From Diaporthe sp. PMI_573 (lineage: Eukaryota; Ascomycota; Sordariomycetes; Diaporthales; Diaporthaceae), in NCBI GenBank assembly GCA_021399435.1, contig JAJTUP010000061.1, positions 248,001-312,000 of the forward strand: DNA of 64,000 nt, read 5' to 3'. The position numbers were made by a program, and so were the translations under genes. Below, piece by piece: positions 29,376 to 39,876 of the stretch (within the stretch, counting starts at the first letter, position 1; each line of letters opens with the position of its first letter). The notes beneath the pieces were generated by a model. That model was given only the letters and a program-made list of their open reading frames with translations, ran no database searches and was not told the origin of the DNA.

Positions 29376-29449
29376 GTATGTGCTCACCTTATTTATTTAT
29401 TTGTTGTATCGACCCCTTGTTACTTTCTTGCCACCCAGCCCTTTAGTCC

Positions 29450-29615
29450 GTCTGACTTGGCCAGACTAAACTAGCAGTCGTCCGACTTTGGTCAGACTGG
29501 ACTGGCAGTCTGACTGAGACGTGCAGACTGGACTATCGGTCCGTCCGTCACCATCAGACTAGACTACAGCGCAAACTGTGGTCTAGACTATTAGTCCAAA
29601 CATAACACATGACTC
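29450..29615. repeat. Degenerate AGACTGGAC repeats
   Basis: Motifs close to CAGACTGGACT and CAGACTAGACT recur about every 25-30 bases (near 29462, 29494, 29525, 29552 and 29580), mixed with inverted GTCCGTCTGAC and AGTCTGAC forms. Motifs in both orientations make this resemble subterminal repeats of a DNA transposon end. Confidence 0.5.
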
Positions 29616-29807
29616 GTGGCCTTGCGCCGTACCTGCCTCCAAGCTTCCCAAAGCCATCGTCGAATTGTGTTGGAAGAACTTCCCCCCCAACTTCAGGGTC
29701 AAGATCAATATTAAAGTTTCAAGTCCTAGACGGGATCACTTAAAGATATAAAGCCCCAAAGGACCTCTCATTGCGATCATAATAACTGACCCAAAGAATA
29801 ATTACAG

Positions 29808-30215
29808 TCAATAACAAGAACAGCCTTTTTTATTTTTATGAAGTGCATTCAGCATCCCTACACGATCCAACAACAGAATCCAACAACAAAACGTCTCCGC
29901 GGCCGCCTTCCTTATCACCCTCAGAATCCTGAGCATCGGAGATTGTACCCGATGCTGCCGGGTCAATATAGCAACACTAGAGTCGATAATTAGACAATCG
30001 AACACCTCCCGAAGCGGAATGCTTACTTCTGACGGGACTATTAGAGCGCTCCTGTCCCAGGATCGCAGACATTCCAACAGATTCAAAGTTTCAATATTCA
30101 TAGATCCTCGCTGGTCAGTTACCGTAAGTTTGGCTTTGGAGAAGAGTCGCTCTGTCTCAGTAGACATAGGCGCAATCGACAGAATCAGACTTGCAAACAA
30201 ATAAATCAGATGCAA
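29808..30215 (-). pseudogene. hAT transposase C-terminal relic
   Basis: The frame contains LILSIAPMSTETERLFSKAK, then LTVTDQRGSMNIETLNLLEC, then LRSWDRSAL, the hAT dimerisation block in order. Only this C-terminal part remains. It stops being hAT-like exactly at the terminal repeat of the intact hAT that begins at 30186, so that element probably landed in, or recombined with, this older copy. Confidence 0.75.
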
Positions 30216-30345
30216 ATCTATTCAAATCAAATCAAATTTATCCAAATCAAATCAAATCAAATTGTCCCTGCGCTGACTCAAATCAAATCAAATCGGAGAG
30301 CCCAGATTTATTTGGATATCTGATTATTTGGATATGCCCCACATC
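30200..30345. repeat. AAATCAAATC subterminal repeats, left
   Basis: At least eight copies of AAATCAAATC or CCAAATCAAATC lie just inside the left terminal repeat of the hAT, in direct orientation, followed by inverted GATTATTTGGATAT. Confidence 0.85.
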
Positions 30346-30556
30346 TGTAGCCAGGACCAATCAACGTTGAGAGCCTGCTAGGCCAAGAGTGCCCGCTATG
30401 CGCAATTGCTTTTTGCAGGCCGTGTCACCAAACTTTCTTTTTGCATTTTACGTGACGCGTTTGATTGTGAAATATATCTTGGGCGCGCTTGCCATATTGT
30501 GGAGGTAGATATTTGTAGCCGATAGCAAAACGGGGACAGCTCTGGCCTTCTCTGAA

Positions 30557-32845
30557 ATGGCGCAACCCGCAAGAGGGGAAGCGCCGTCAGTCGCCCTTTC
30601 TAGGGCATCCGCCAGTTTTAGCGTTCCCGAGAGCTCCCCTGACCTTGACTCAGTAGAGCCCGGCGTGGACGCGACCGGCGATACATCGCCTTCGATCGAC
30701 TACATTGGATATGAAGGCATCGATTGGAATCGCCTCGCAGGGTTCTCTATACGCAAGTATAGAAAAAGAGCGCGGACGGGATGGGTATGGGAACATGGGT
30801 TCGATATCGAGAAAAACGATTCCGGTCATCGATTCTGGCTTTGCAAAGCCTGCCATCGGAAGAAGGCTACAATTACCCACATGTACGATGCTGCATCCAC
30901 AAGCCAAGCAAACAGTCATATGGAAGAAATCCACCACATCAACAGAGGCGGACCAATGCTACCACAGAGGAAGAAGCAGCGCACTCTTTTCGACATGGTT
31001 GATCTAGACTCCCACCGACCCAAGGATCAGGCTTTGATGAACGCCTTCATATCATCCTTTGAACCGCTTCGCTTTCAGCATCTCCTTATACGCTGGGTGG
31101 CATGCGACAACATCCCATTTCACAAGCTGGAGAGTCCGTACTTTCGCGACCTTATGGCTTACGCGAACAGCGCCATCGCGGATTCGGGCAGTATCCCAAC
31201 CCATAGCACAATCCGCGACTGGATTGTGCGGTCCTTCAATCGTCACAAAGGCGTCGTGACGGAATTGCTTCGTCGGTCGCTCAGCCGCATTAACGTCTCC
31301 TTTGATGCGTGGTCCTCTCGAAAATTCACATCTCTACTCGGCCTTACCGTACACTTTCTTGATGACGAAGGGAAGTTCCGTACGTTTCTCCTCGGTTTGC
31401 CACGGATTGAAGGTCGTCACTGTGGAGAAAACTTTGCCGACCGTGTCAGCGAGATAATCCACGAGTATGGGTTCGAGGATCGCGTCGGATATTTTGTCAC
31501 AGACAATGCGGAGAGCAATGACACGTGCCTTGAAGACTTGGGCATTGAGTTGGGGTTCAAAAAGCAGCATCGTCGGCTCCGTTGCTGTGGCCACATCATC
31601 AACCTCGTCGCCCGATCCATTCTTTTCGGTACGGACGCCGACGCGTTCGAAGAGGATTGCCAGGCCGACAAAGAGATCCAAGATGAGGTTAAACTTTGGA
31701 GATCAAAGGGCTCCATCGGCAAGCTGCACAACATCGTTCACTGGGTGGAAAGGTCTGGCCAGCGCATTGAAAGGCTCCACAAGCTCCAATCCATTGAGAA
31801 CACCGCCCTGGGCTTCGAACACAAAACAACCTACGATGTCGTCATGGATAACGCTACTCGCTGGAACTCATCCGAGGCGATGATGGAGCGAGGTTACATG
31901 CTTCGCAATGCACTCGATTCGCTGGTCCAAGCGGAAGTGACAGAGTGGAACCAATACGTAGCCAGAAGGACACAGAACGGGGCAAAGCCGATGCCGAAGA
32001 AGTGCCGCAAGAAGCCTGCAATTGTGGATGATCGGATGGCCGCTGAGGACTGGTCCGTTATTGCAGAGTATTTGGCGATCCTGAAACCATTGAAGATCGC
32101 GACGAAGCGTCTAGAGGGCCGGCCGCGAGAAGGCAAATTCGGCGCGATTTGGGAGGTTTTGTTGACAATGGAGTGGCTCCTGAAGCACTTAGAAGAGGCA
32201 AAGTTACAACATGAACGAGACGAGGAGCCTTACCTGCGAATTGGCTGCAATCTCGGCTGGATGAAGCTGGATCAATACTACGCCCTAACCGAGGACAGCC
32301 CTGCATACCTCGCAAGCCTCGTCCTCCATCCCGCATTTCGCTGGTCAACCGTCGAGTCACAATGGTCTGATCATCCGGATTGGTTGGCCAGAGGAAGGGT
32401 GGCCGTGCAAGAGCTATGGGAGGAGTACCGAAGCCTCCCGGTCGAGCAAGATACGATACCGGAGCAGCCGACTGCTGCAAGGAAGACAACGGACCTGGAT
32501 GACTTTATGACTTCAATTAGAAAACTCGGCGCCCAGCCTGCGCCTTCAGTGTGCTCCATGCGTGACGAGTACGCAGAATGGGTGGCCAGTACCGATCCGG
32601 GCGATTGTTTGGTAGACGACCCGATCCAGTATTGGCTTCTCCGCAGACGCCAATATCCACGCTTGTCGCGAATGGCAATCGATCTCTTTTCCATTCCGGC
32701 TATGTCTTCGGAGCCAGAGCGAATATTTAGCCTTGCCGGACAGATGGTCACAGCTCAGAGAGGCCGCGTCAAAGCGGATCTTGTAGGAGCTGCTCAATGT
32801 CTTTCGTCGTGGGAGAAAAGTGGGGTTATCCAGATATCCAAATGA
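30557..32845 (+). CDS. hAT transposase with BED-type zinc finger, intact, 762 aa
   Basis: Single exon. The N-terminal finger (about residues 75-130) has GWVWEHGFDIEKNDSGHRFW followed by C96-X2-C99 and later H121-X4-H126, a BED arrangement for DNA binding. The RNase-H-like core shows INVSFDAWSSRKFTSLLGLT, then RVGYFVTDNAESND, RRLRCCGHIINLVARS and MDNATRWNSSEAMM; the hAT dimerisation region is YPRLSRMAIDLFSIPAMSSE, then PERIFSLAGQMVTAQRGR. The frame is complete and both terminal repeats are present, so the element may be autonomous. The ATG at 30557 is chosen because it gives a full-length protein ahead of the BED finger. Confidence 0.93.
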   Translation: MAQPARGEAPSVALSRASASFSVPESSPDLDSVEPGVDATGDTSPSIDYIGYEGIDWNRLAGFSIRKYRKRARTGWVWEHGFDIEKNDSGHRFWLCKACHRKKATITHMYDAASTSQANSHMEEIHHINRGGPMLPQRKKQRTLFDMVDLDSHRPKDQALMNAFISSFEPLRFQHLLIRWVACDNIPFHKLESPYFRDLMAYANSAIADSGSIPTHSTIRDWIVRSFNRHKGVVTELLRRSLSRINVSFDAWSSRKFTSLLGLTVHFLDDEGKFRTFLLGLPRIEGRHCGENFADRVSEIIHEYGFEDRVGYFVTDNAESNDTCLEDLGIELGFKKQHRRLRCCGHIINLVARSILFGTDADAFEEDCQADKEIQDEVKLWRSKGSIGKLHNIVHWVERSGQRIERLHKLQSIENTALGFEHKTTYDVVMDNATRWNSSEAMMERGYMLRNALDSLVQAEVTEWNQYVARRTQNGAKPMPKKCRKKPAIVDDRMAAEDWSVIAEYLAILKPLKIATKRLEGRPREGKFGAIWEVLLTMEWLLKHLEEAKLQHERDEEPYLRIGCNLGWMKLDQYYALTEDSPAYLASLVLHPAFRWSTVESQWSDHPDWLARGRVAVQELWEEYRSLPVEQDTIPEQPTAARKTTDLDDFMTSIRKLGAQPAPSVCSMRDEYAEWVASTDPGDCLVDDPIQYWLLRRRQYPRLSRMAIDLFSIPAMSSEPERIFSLAGQMVTAQRGRVKADLVGAAQCLSSWEKSGVIQISK

Positions 32846-32854
32846 GATCCAAAT

Positions 32855-32945
32855 CGATTCAAATCAAATCAAATCAAATCAAATCGATGATTTTACTATC
32901 CAAATCAAATCAAATTGGACCCCTGATTTGATTTGATTTATTTGT
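32855..32945. repeat. AAATCAAATC subterminal repeats, right
   Basis: Tandem AAATCAAATC units, then the inverted form GATTTGATTTGATTT, inside the right terminal repeat of the hAT. They mirror the left array. Confidence 0.85.
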
Positions 32946-32956
32946 TTGCAAGTCTG

Positions 32957-33441
32957 GTAATCTCATCCAGCTCTGATGATGCCTGTACACTATGAAGAGA
33001 TATAATTTGGCGCGCCAAGCTCGTGAGCTCCTGGATTTCGGACCTCACTTCATTCAGACGAGCCATGAATCTGTCACTAAAAGAGTCCAGCATAGTTGCC
33101 TTGATCAATCTCAACCTAGGAAGGTGTCGATGCGTGGGTCGCCTATTATGACCGGAGGCTGAAGGCTGTGCTGCTGACTGCATATCGCATGTTGCACAAG
33201 CCCCCGCTCCTTGCCTGCCCATCATTACTGTTGAAAATAGTGGCCACCTCCGCCTCCGACGGTCGACGCCACCTGATCCGCTAGCTTGTCTAGTATAAAC
33301 CCTCGAGCGCGGTCCGCAGCGCAACGGCACGTAATGCTTGGTACAACGGCGCGGGGCGTAATCTGCATTTGCGTCAATTGCCCAGAGAAAGTCCAAGGAG
33401 AGCACTTTTCGGGCCCCCGCGGGACAGACATCATAATTCAA
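32957..33441 (-). pseudogene. Truncated helical ORF abutting the hAT right end
   Basis: The frame has a helical, charged segment (FSDRFMARLNEVRSEIQELT, then ASSELDEIT) that runs straight into the terminal repeat of the hAT. It lies on the same strand as the hAT C-terminal relic on the other side (29808-30215), so the two could be halves of one older gene split by the insertion. The N-terminal half of the ORF is not convincing protein. No family is recognised. Confidence 0.3.
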
Positions 33442-34163
33442 GCGACAGTCTCGTTCTCGTACTCGGGAAAAATGGTGTTGTTCCCATTTGGAGAAGCGGA
33501 TCTAAATCATCTAACACAACATGCTTCCCGCCTGAACCTTGTGCTAACGATGTCCACAGGTCTGATTCGCCAGCTCTATAGGACGACAGGGGTCCTGTGA
33601 GTCCAAGGTAACACCAAGGTGGAGTGTGATACACGGCCCGTTCGATTAACACTGCCCGCAGCGAGCTTGTCCCTTTCGGTTGTTGGGGTTGGAGGTGGCA
33701 AGCAACAGCTGAGGCCAAAGCTGTGTGTGTGCGTCAATGATGTGTTACTTATAACCCAGCTCGTCTGCCAAAAATGTCATCCGACATCATTACTTCATTA
33801 CGAACAGAAACATCGCATCCTTACGCGGACGCGTGCCTCGAAATTGCAAGACTTGGAGAACACAATCCTGGGATCCACAGATGATGACACAGAGCACAAC
33901 GGATGACATTGCAGTCTTGTACGAAATTGAGAAAGAGACAATGGGCCAGAGACCCAAACAACTCAACCAACTCAACGGACGACCTATATTGAGTGAATTG
34001 GCTTAGTAATCGCCGACCTCTCGTTGAGTTGATCAACTGAACGCTTTCGTTGAATGGATTGACGTTGAGTTGGCGTGAGGGAACGATCATGTGACTTTCA
34101 TAATTTATGAATAGTCTCACTTTATGAATATTGTGTAAATAGCTTAAGTCGGAGTTTTCCTTA
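33442..34163. other. Unassigned, with transposon-end-like repeats
   Basis: At about 33955-34080 CAACTCAACCAACTCAACGG and several inverted and direct GTTGAGTTG and TTGAGTGAATTGG units form a subterminal-repeat-like cluster, similar in style to the 5' end of the hAT at 52.3 kb. ORFs here have no recognised motif. Pogo copy 2 begins at 34164. Confidence 0.4.
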
Positions 34164-36488
34164 ACGTAGGTGGACAGTCAGCCGGTCAGGACACATGCCC
34201 GGTCAGTTTTGCTAACTCTGCCAACTTTTGCCAACCCTAGCACCCACCTGAGGCCAACATATCAATAAAAATTGGCACCAATTGGTGCCAACTGGTCCCA
34301 ATTGCTTATTTTTAATCGATTTGGTCAATTTAGAGTGGTTGGGGTGGCTGCAGTGCCGGTCTGAAGTGGCTGACTTTTGGTGGGAAAATCGCGTTCCCCA
34401 CCAAAATGGAGCATTTCAACCATGCAGAATCAACCTCAATCTACACCAGCCAAATCAACTATTTTGGCGGTCCGACGCGGACCGCTTAAGAATGTACTAT
34501 TATACACTCTGAATCTGACTGACTAGACTCTTCTGCATCTTTCTCACAAGTTCTTGCGTTATGCCCAGTCTCGCCGCAGTTGCCACATCGTCGTTTGCTC
34601 GGTCCGCCGCGGTCCGCCTCCTCAGCACCACCAGCCATTTCACCAGCCGGCCGCTTCCCCTTTTGTTTTTCTTCAATTATCACCTGAGATTCCTCAATAC
34701 TAAGTGCCCCTCCAAGCTGGACCCGACTTCTTTTGGCCCTCCGGCGCTTGGCGAGCCCAATATTAGCCTTCTCAAGGGTACGGACCCGATCATTCAAAAG
34801 AGTAATCTGATGCGCCATTGCTTGTGCACCCTTTGTAAACTTCTCAATTGCCTGGATAATTGGTGTAGGGGAGCTGCCCTGATGGGCTGAGATCTTGCCC
34901 TTGATAAAACTTGATTGCTGGACAGTCTGGTGGGCATTGGAAGGTGTTTGTGATTCCCATTTCGATGGTGACACAGGGAGGGATTGTACTGGAGTTTGTA
35001 GGCGGACATCCAGCTTGGAAATGACAGAATCTGGGTCCCATGGAGAAATCCCAGCTCCTCTGAACCCAGATCTCATGTTTTCTTCCGTAAAGACCTTGTC
35101 GTGGGCTGCCTTAAACGCAATGAAGAACTCGGACTTGGTGATGTGGTTGATCGAGGCCCGGATGAAGAGGTTGATCTCATCGCCGTATGCACGCTTCAAT
35201 AGCGAAAATAATGCAACGTCCAATGGCTGGGTAGATGAGATGAATGTGGTGGCATGCTAATAGGGATAATGTTGTTTTCCTTGCAGTACTGTTCGAACTC
35301 TGCTGATACATGGCTCTCGTGTCCATCCAGGATGAGCATCCGGTATTTGCCCATTGTACGCTTAATTGTATGCTTATTAAAGTGCTGAATCCATTCTAGA
35401 CCAGTCTTGTTATCCGTCCATCCATTTGGAGTAGGCTTGATTACCCAATCGGCAGGAAAACCCGACTCTGTGGTCCAGTTTGCAAGGTGGTAGGCGCCTT
35501 GGACAATGACGAATGGCGGGATACACCAGCCCTTTGCATTGATGCATTCAATAGCTGTTGCCCATTCACGGTTTCCAGGCTGTATAGATTTAGCCTTTCC
35601 ATGCCGATCAGAGCGTGTAACAACCAGGGTTGAGGTTATCTGGCCCATCATGAAGCCAGTTTCGTCGAAGTTGTAGAGATCGTCATCTGTGATCCCATAC
35701 TTGGCCATCATGTTGCGAAGTAGTCGGAACCAGTTTCCAATGACCTCAGGATCTTCGCAGAGGGCCCTCTGGTAGTCGTAAGGCCGAGAGAATCTTGTTT
35801 TCAAGCTTGGTTGTGCATCCACAAAGCGTCGTGCCCATCTGGTGCCAACAGGCTTGCCATCACGCGACGCCAGCAGGAGGTTGGCCATATCTTCCACACC
35901 AGAAAGCCGCATTGGAAATCCTCGTGCATCTTGCTCAATGATGTATTGAACAAGTGTTTGCTCTTCGACTGGCTCCAGTTTATGCTTCTCGACGCGTGAT
36001 TCTTCGCGACGGGGTCGGTTGTTCATCCTGTCGTTGAGTGTACTATAAGGGATGTTAAAGATCCGTGCAGCCTGGCGTGCACTTAAGGGTTTCTTTTGAT
36101 TTTTTTTTGGAATTTGTGATTGCTTGAAGGGCTAGAATGATCTTGTCTTCTTTTGAGTAGATTGGCATTGTAGATGTTGAATTCTAGCGTGTTGAATATT
36201 TAAGTAGGTAGAGTGATGCGAGACTGACGCGAAAAATGGGAACGCGATCTGCACCAAAAACAAACCCGCCCACCCAAACTTTAAACTTTCAGACTGGCAT
36301 TGCAACTCCACCACACCTCTAAATTGACCAAATCAATTAAAAATAAGCAATTGGGACCAGTTGGCACCAATTGGTGCCAATTTTTATTGATATGTTGGCC
36401 TCAGGTGGGTGCTAGGGTTGGCAAAAGTTGGCAGAGTTAGCAAAACTGACCGGGCATGTGTCCTGACCGGCTGACTGTCCACCTACGT
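34164..36488 (-). mobile_element. Pogo/Fot1-type DNA transposon, second copy (2,325 bp, frameshifted)
   Basis: Terminal inverted repeats start ACGTAGGTGGACAGTCAGCC and match each other almost perfectly for about 175 bp. TA flanks both sides (34162-34163 and 36489-36490). The length equals that of copy 1 because one inserted and one deleted base cancel. The interior is nearly identical to copy 1 while the ends differ at roughly one base in seven. Confidence 0.95.
34486..36168 (-). pseudogene. Pogo transposase, broken by two frameshifts
   Basis: Same product as the gene at 22186. Near the N-terminus (about 36110) a T-run has nine T instead of eight, shifting the frame after about 20 codons; near 35230 one base is missing in the sequence after CAATGGCTGG, so the catalytic part (35196-36026) and the C-terminal part with the zinc knuckle (34486-35223) lie in different frames. 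All three catalytic Asp codons are still present. The N-terminal 50 codons also differ at many positions from copy 1. Not functional as it stands; the ends could still be mobilised by copy 1's transposase if they are recognised (inference). Confidence 0.92.
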
Positions 36489-36720
36489 TAAGCGTCTCTT
36501 TCTTTACTCGTAAAAATCATCTTACCAAAGTCACACTCGACCTCGTTCGTGCTCTTGTCCTGTCACAGTTGGCCTAATTGACGAGATATTCGCGACATGC
36601 TCCACCAGTTATTCCCACCCATTCTCCTCTTCTGCCAGCTCTCCCGCTCGGCCGAGAAATGACGCCATTGACTCTCTTGCGCCCGCCTCGCTTCTGGCGC
36701 TGCTCTCGACCTCGATTTGC
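36489..36720. other. Unassigned, right flank of pogo copy 2
   Basis: No supported feature other than the TA target duplication at its left edge. Confidence 0.35.
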
Positions 36721-36724
36721 GTGG

Positions 36725-36833
36725 GAACGAACAGAGGATCCAGGTCGTCGATTATCTTGGCTTGTAGCCACGAACGCAGCACTAGACACATCCCGATTAT
36801 ATCGACTTTGAGGCGGCTGCGCAGGGGAGTCAC
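36725..36833 (-). pseudogene. hAT transposase C-terminal scrap
   Basis: The frame reads TPLRSRLKVDIIGMCLVLRS, then WLQAKIIDDLDPLF, corresponding to the last block of hAT transposases (compare NRLDASTIGLCQTLRSWLRA in the copy at 6695). It starts exactly where the LINE tail ends at 36834, so the LINE probably inserted into this hAT copy. Confidence 0.75.
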
Positions 36834-37435
36834 TCAGTTGGTCGGGCTGTTACCGCAAGCAGGGAATCCTTCAGCACCGGGGCCCTCACCAGCAGGTCCC
36901 GGCACGATGAAATCACCTGCAGTAAAGACACTCATGTTGGAGCCATACATGCCACCATTGTAGACCTGGACGGTCCTCCCACCATTGGCGACTTTCCTCC
37001 CAGGGAGAAAGAGAGGTTGCTTCGGTGGGTTTCTGTACATTGGAGCATCTCTGCTCGGTGCCTTGTCCATTGCGCGCATCGGAAAAGGAAGTGTTCTACC
37101 GTTTCTCTTGCCTGGTTGCATGCACATTGGTCTGAGGACGTTGGTTTGATCCGGTACAGGTATGTGTTGAGTCTGCCCATACTTGTCCTGAGTTGAGCGA
37201 GCATGCTCGCCTCTTTCCATGTGAGTCGGTCGTACAGCGTACGCGTGTGTTTGCCCGGTAGCGCGGCGTCCACTCTCTCGGAGTGCTTTCCAACGTTTTT
37301 TGGCAGGCCTCTGGTGTTACCATGTTCACGCCTCGCTCCGTTCAGCGTTATTGACTGCATGTTGGGGGTCTCTGTCTGTGGGGTGGTGCCCTGCCGGGTG
37401 GCGGCTTTGGCATTTTCCTTACATTCTCTTTAACG
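36834..37435 (-). pseudogene. Tad/LINE-type non-LTR retrotransposon, 3' tail of ORF2
   Basis: One frame (37430 down to about 36930) encodes RVDAALPGKHTRTLYDRLTW, then KEASMLAQLRTSMGRLNTYL, then SSDQCACNQARETVEHFLFR, then EMLQCTETHRSNLSFSLGGK. The Cys-His pattern CxC...H..F.C is the zinc-binding region after the RNase H domain in fungal Tad-type LINEs. The reverse transcriptase, endonuclease and ORF1 are absent: a typical 5'-truncated insertion. The poly-A-like or simple-repeat tail is not obvious at the junction with the hAT scrap. Confidence 0.8.
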
Positions 37436-38358
37436 GCCACAGACCGTTTCTCAGCACTTCCCAATACAAATTTATCGTAGGCTATTGATAAGGTTACTTA
37501 AGAATAGAGTCCTCCAGTAACTAAATATACTATTGCCCTCCATGATACCTCCTTCGTCAATATTGACGATCAAGTCTAGTTCTACCCATTCAAAGTCCTC
37601 TAGCTTATCAAAGTACTAATTGACTGCTTTGAGAGTAAATAAGGTGAATCTCTCGGCTTCTTGTTTCCAGCCCATATTGGAAATAACCTTAGGGTATCGC
37701 TTTTTTAGTTCAAGTAACTTCTGGTGTTAAACACCTGGTTGTATCTCAAAGTTGTTGTGAGAATACTAAAAACGCATCTTATTGGCTAACGAGGAACACA
37801 AAGAGTACCCGGTTGGGAGTTGGCTACGTACTTTCGGCAAAAGAAGTACGTCTGCGTGGGGAGACAAATGATTTCACTTTATGTGTTCGGTAGGGACGTT
37901 ATTAAATTGTTAAGTATGAACCTACGAGAATGTAAAACCTGATCGAATAGCCCCTTTCGCTGTCGCTTACACGTGGCCTGAAAAGTCCCCGATATATATG
38001 TATGGCGCCAGTCAGCCCTGCGCAGTAATCAGAGATAGTGTTGTTCAAGCTCTCGGTCCGTATCATCAAGTACAGTATACCTCGTTGAAAGACTGTACTT
38101 TCAAAAAGACCCTTCAATTCTGGCTTTATAGGTGTATGTAGGCCTTCCTCGTAATCCATCCAAAGTCCGTAATCCTGGATTTAGAACAGTTATTTTTCAT
38201 AGACAGGTACTTGTGAGTATGTAATTGTTCGGACTCTCCTATATACAGTGCATATTTATCATAGCCTCCCGCAATGCTGTTGAAAACCCCACGAAACAGG
38301 CCTTCAATCGGATTCTCTGACATCCTCCTGCCACAATATTATAATACTCAGTTCAAAT
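37436..38358. other. Gene-poor stretch, 5' flank of the DUF3716 gene
   Basis: AT-rich, no gene supported. Two weak minus-strand ORFs (37902-38159, 38126-38323) show no motif. The right end should hold the promoter of the gene at 38359. Confidence 0.4.
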
Positions 38359-39641
38359 ATGGGCACTGTTTCGAATTCCGCAACTCCAGGCATCCAGCAA
38401 ACCCTGCCTAACGAGATTATCCTTGCGATCGGTGATCAATGCACTCCATTTCATCGCTTGAGGCTTAAACGAGAGGGCCTGCAAATTAGTCCAACTGGGC
38501 TGCAGCATTCCATCGTCTGGTCCAAAATCTTCAAGAAGTCCGACTGGCCTGACGCAATGTTGAACGCTGGTGCGAACCCTGTCCTCATTGGCAAAGACCT
38601 GCCATACTTATATCAAGGCACCTCCCGCCGGATCTATCTTATCCTTCTAGATCTTGATTTCAATGATGATGGTCACCGTTCGCTACCCTTTGGCCACCGT
38701 CGTATCTTTGAGTATCTCCAAGACCACACGTGGGTTGACGAGCGTGCTGAGTGTTATCTGAATAACACGAACGTCGTCATTCGCTTCGAGAGCGCATATA
38801 GGCCGGTCGCGGGACGGCGGCACACGACTCTCCCAAACAGTACTTGGTCTTCTATATTTGACACATCTGACATGCAACACCCGTCGACATATGTTTCCTA
38901 CTACGGGTTTGCAACCAAGCCCATAATTGCTAGCCTCTACCCTGTGCTGGAAAAGGCTCGAATATGGCATATCAATTTCATGGAGTGCCCTGACCCATTT
39001 TTTAAAGAATTAGGATTGATTTCCTGGGCATTCCAGCAAGCCTCCAGCCGCGGACCCGATTGGGGCTTTTTTCGCTACAGAGCTGACCTCGCTCTGGAAG
39101 AGTCTTGTGAAGAGGAGGAAGGGGACATAAGACATGACTTTATAGTAAGCCACCTTACCATCAATCTTAGCGCTCATGGTCCTTACACAATTTCTATTTG
39201 CAGAATGTCTGGCCACATGATGTGTTGCCTGGCGTGCCTGTTACAATGTTCCGCCGGAGGCGGCTAGGACATCCATCAGTAGTAAACGTGGCGATTACAA
39301 CTTTTGGGCCCACCCCAGCATGGGTACGCTCCAGGAAACAACACGAGATCTATAATATGCCCACGAGAAACTTCATTATGGGGAACATTCAAAGGCTCAG
39401 GTTAGTTTTTGCAGGGTTAAAGGAAGAGCATGAGAGGACTGTAGATGCTCTCCTGTGCCAAAGCCGAGGTGTTAAGGCACGACTGCCGTGTTCCTTATGT
39501 CGGGCGGGCGAGAGACCATTCAACGGTTGCGTTGAGCTGGATGTTGTTGATGTGGACCGCTGCGCAAACTGTATCCTTCTTTCCGGACAATGCGACAAGG
39601 CTAGCTTCGGAACTGGGCATTTGGGACGTGAACAGGGGTGA
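38359..39641 (+). CDS. Uncharacterised protein with DUF3716-like Cys-rich C-terminus, two exons
   Basis: Exon 1 is 38359-39144 and exon 2 39204-39641; the 59-nt intron has a GTAAGC donor and TTTGCAG acceptor and splicing keeps the frame, giving 407 aa. The first 60 residues contain TLPNEIILAIGDQC, somewhat like an F-box start. Much of exon 1 is uncharacterised. After the junction comes VWPHDVLPGVPVTMFRRR, and the C-terminus has PCSLCRAGERPFNGCVEL, then CANCILLSGQCDKASFG, the paired-Cys pattern of DUF3716, found in filamentous-fungal proteins of unknown function and probably metal-binding. The frame is intact. Immediately downstream is copy 2 of the dispersed repeat. Confidence 0.72.
39145..39203 (+). 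other. Intron of the DUF3716-like gene
   Basis: GTAAGC donor, TTCTATTTGCAG acceptor. Phase 0 between Ile and Asn. Confidence 0.8.
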
Positions 39642-39876
39642 TTAACCCGTCTCTTAGGGCGTGGCACTTATTTACTCCAGCGAAAATGTCCTACTCGATA
39701 GAAAGTCCGAGTTTCAATGCTACTTGAAGTGATGGCTGGATGAAATTCTTTCATAGCGAGGCCAGGGGTAAAGTGAGAAATGCAAGTCGTGGATGTCTGA
39801 TTGGGAACACACATGCGGGTGGGAAACTGGGCCACCACGGGATTTGATTTCTTCCCACCTACCTTGCACGATTCGT

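Larger units (their letters stand above)
30186..32956 (+). mobile_element. BED-hAT element with matching terminal inverted repeats (2,771 bp)
   Basis: Left end CAGACTTGCAAACAAATAAA, then TCA; right end is its inverted copy (TTTATTTGTTTGCAAGTCTG). The repeat is 22-23 bp. Subterminal regions on both sides are packed with AAATCAAATC repeats, typical transposase-binding arrays. It encodes one intact hAT transposase. The 8-bp sequences outside (GACAGAAT and GTAATCTC) do not match, so the expected target duplication is absent. Confidence 0.85.

Noticed and set aside
30650..32797. Several minus-strand ORFs of 80-143 codons
   Set aside because: Antisense shadows of the 762-residue hAT transposase.
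30186..32956. 8-bp target duplication for the hAT element based on CTTGCAAA and TTTGCAAG
   Set aside because: TTGCAA is palindromic and lies inside the inverted repeat; the outer bases are mirror images, so it is not a direct duplication.
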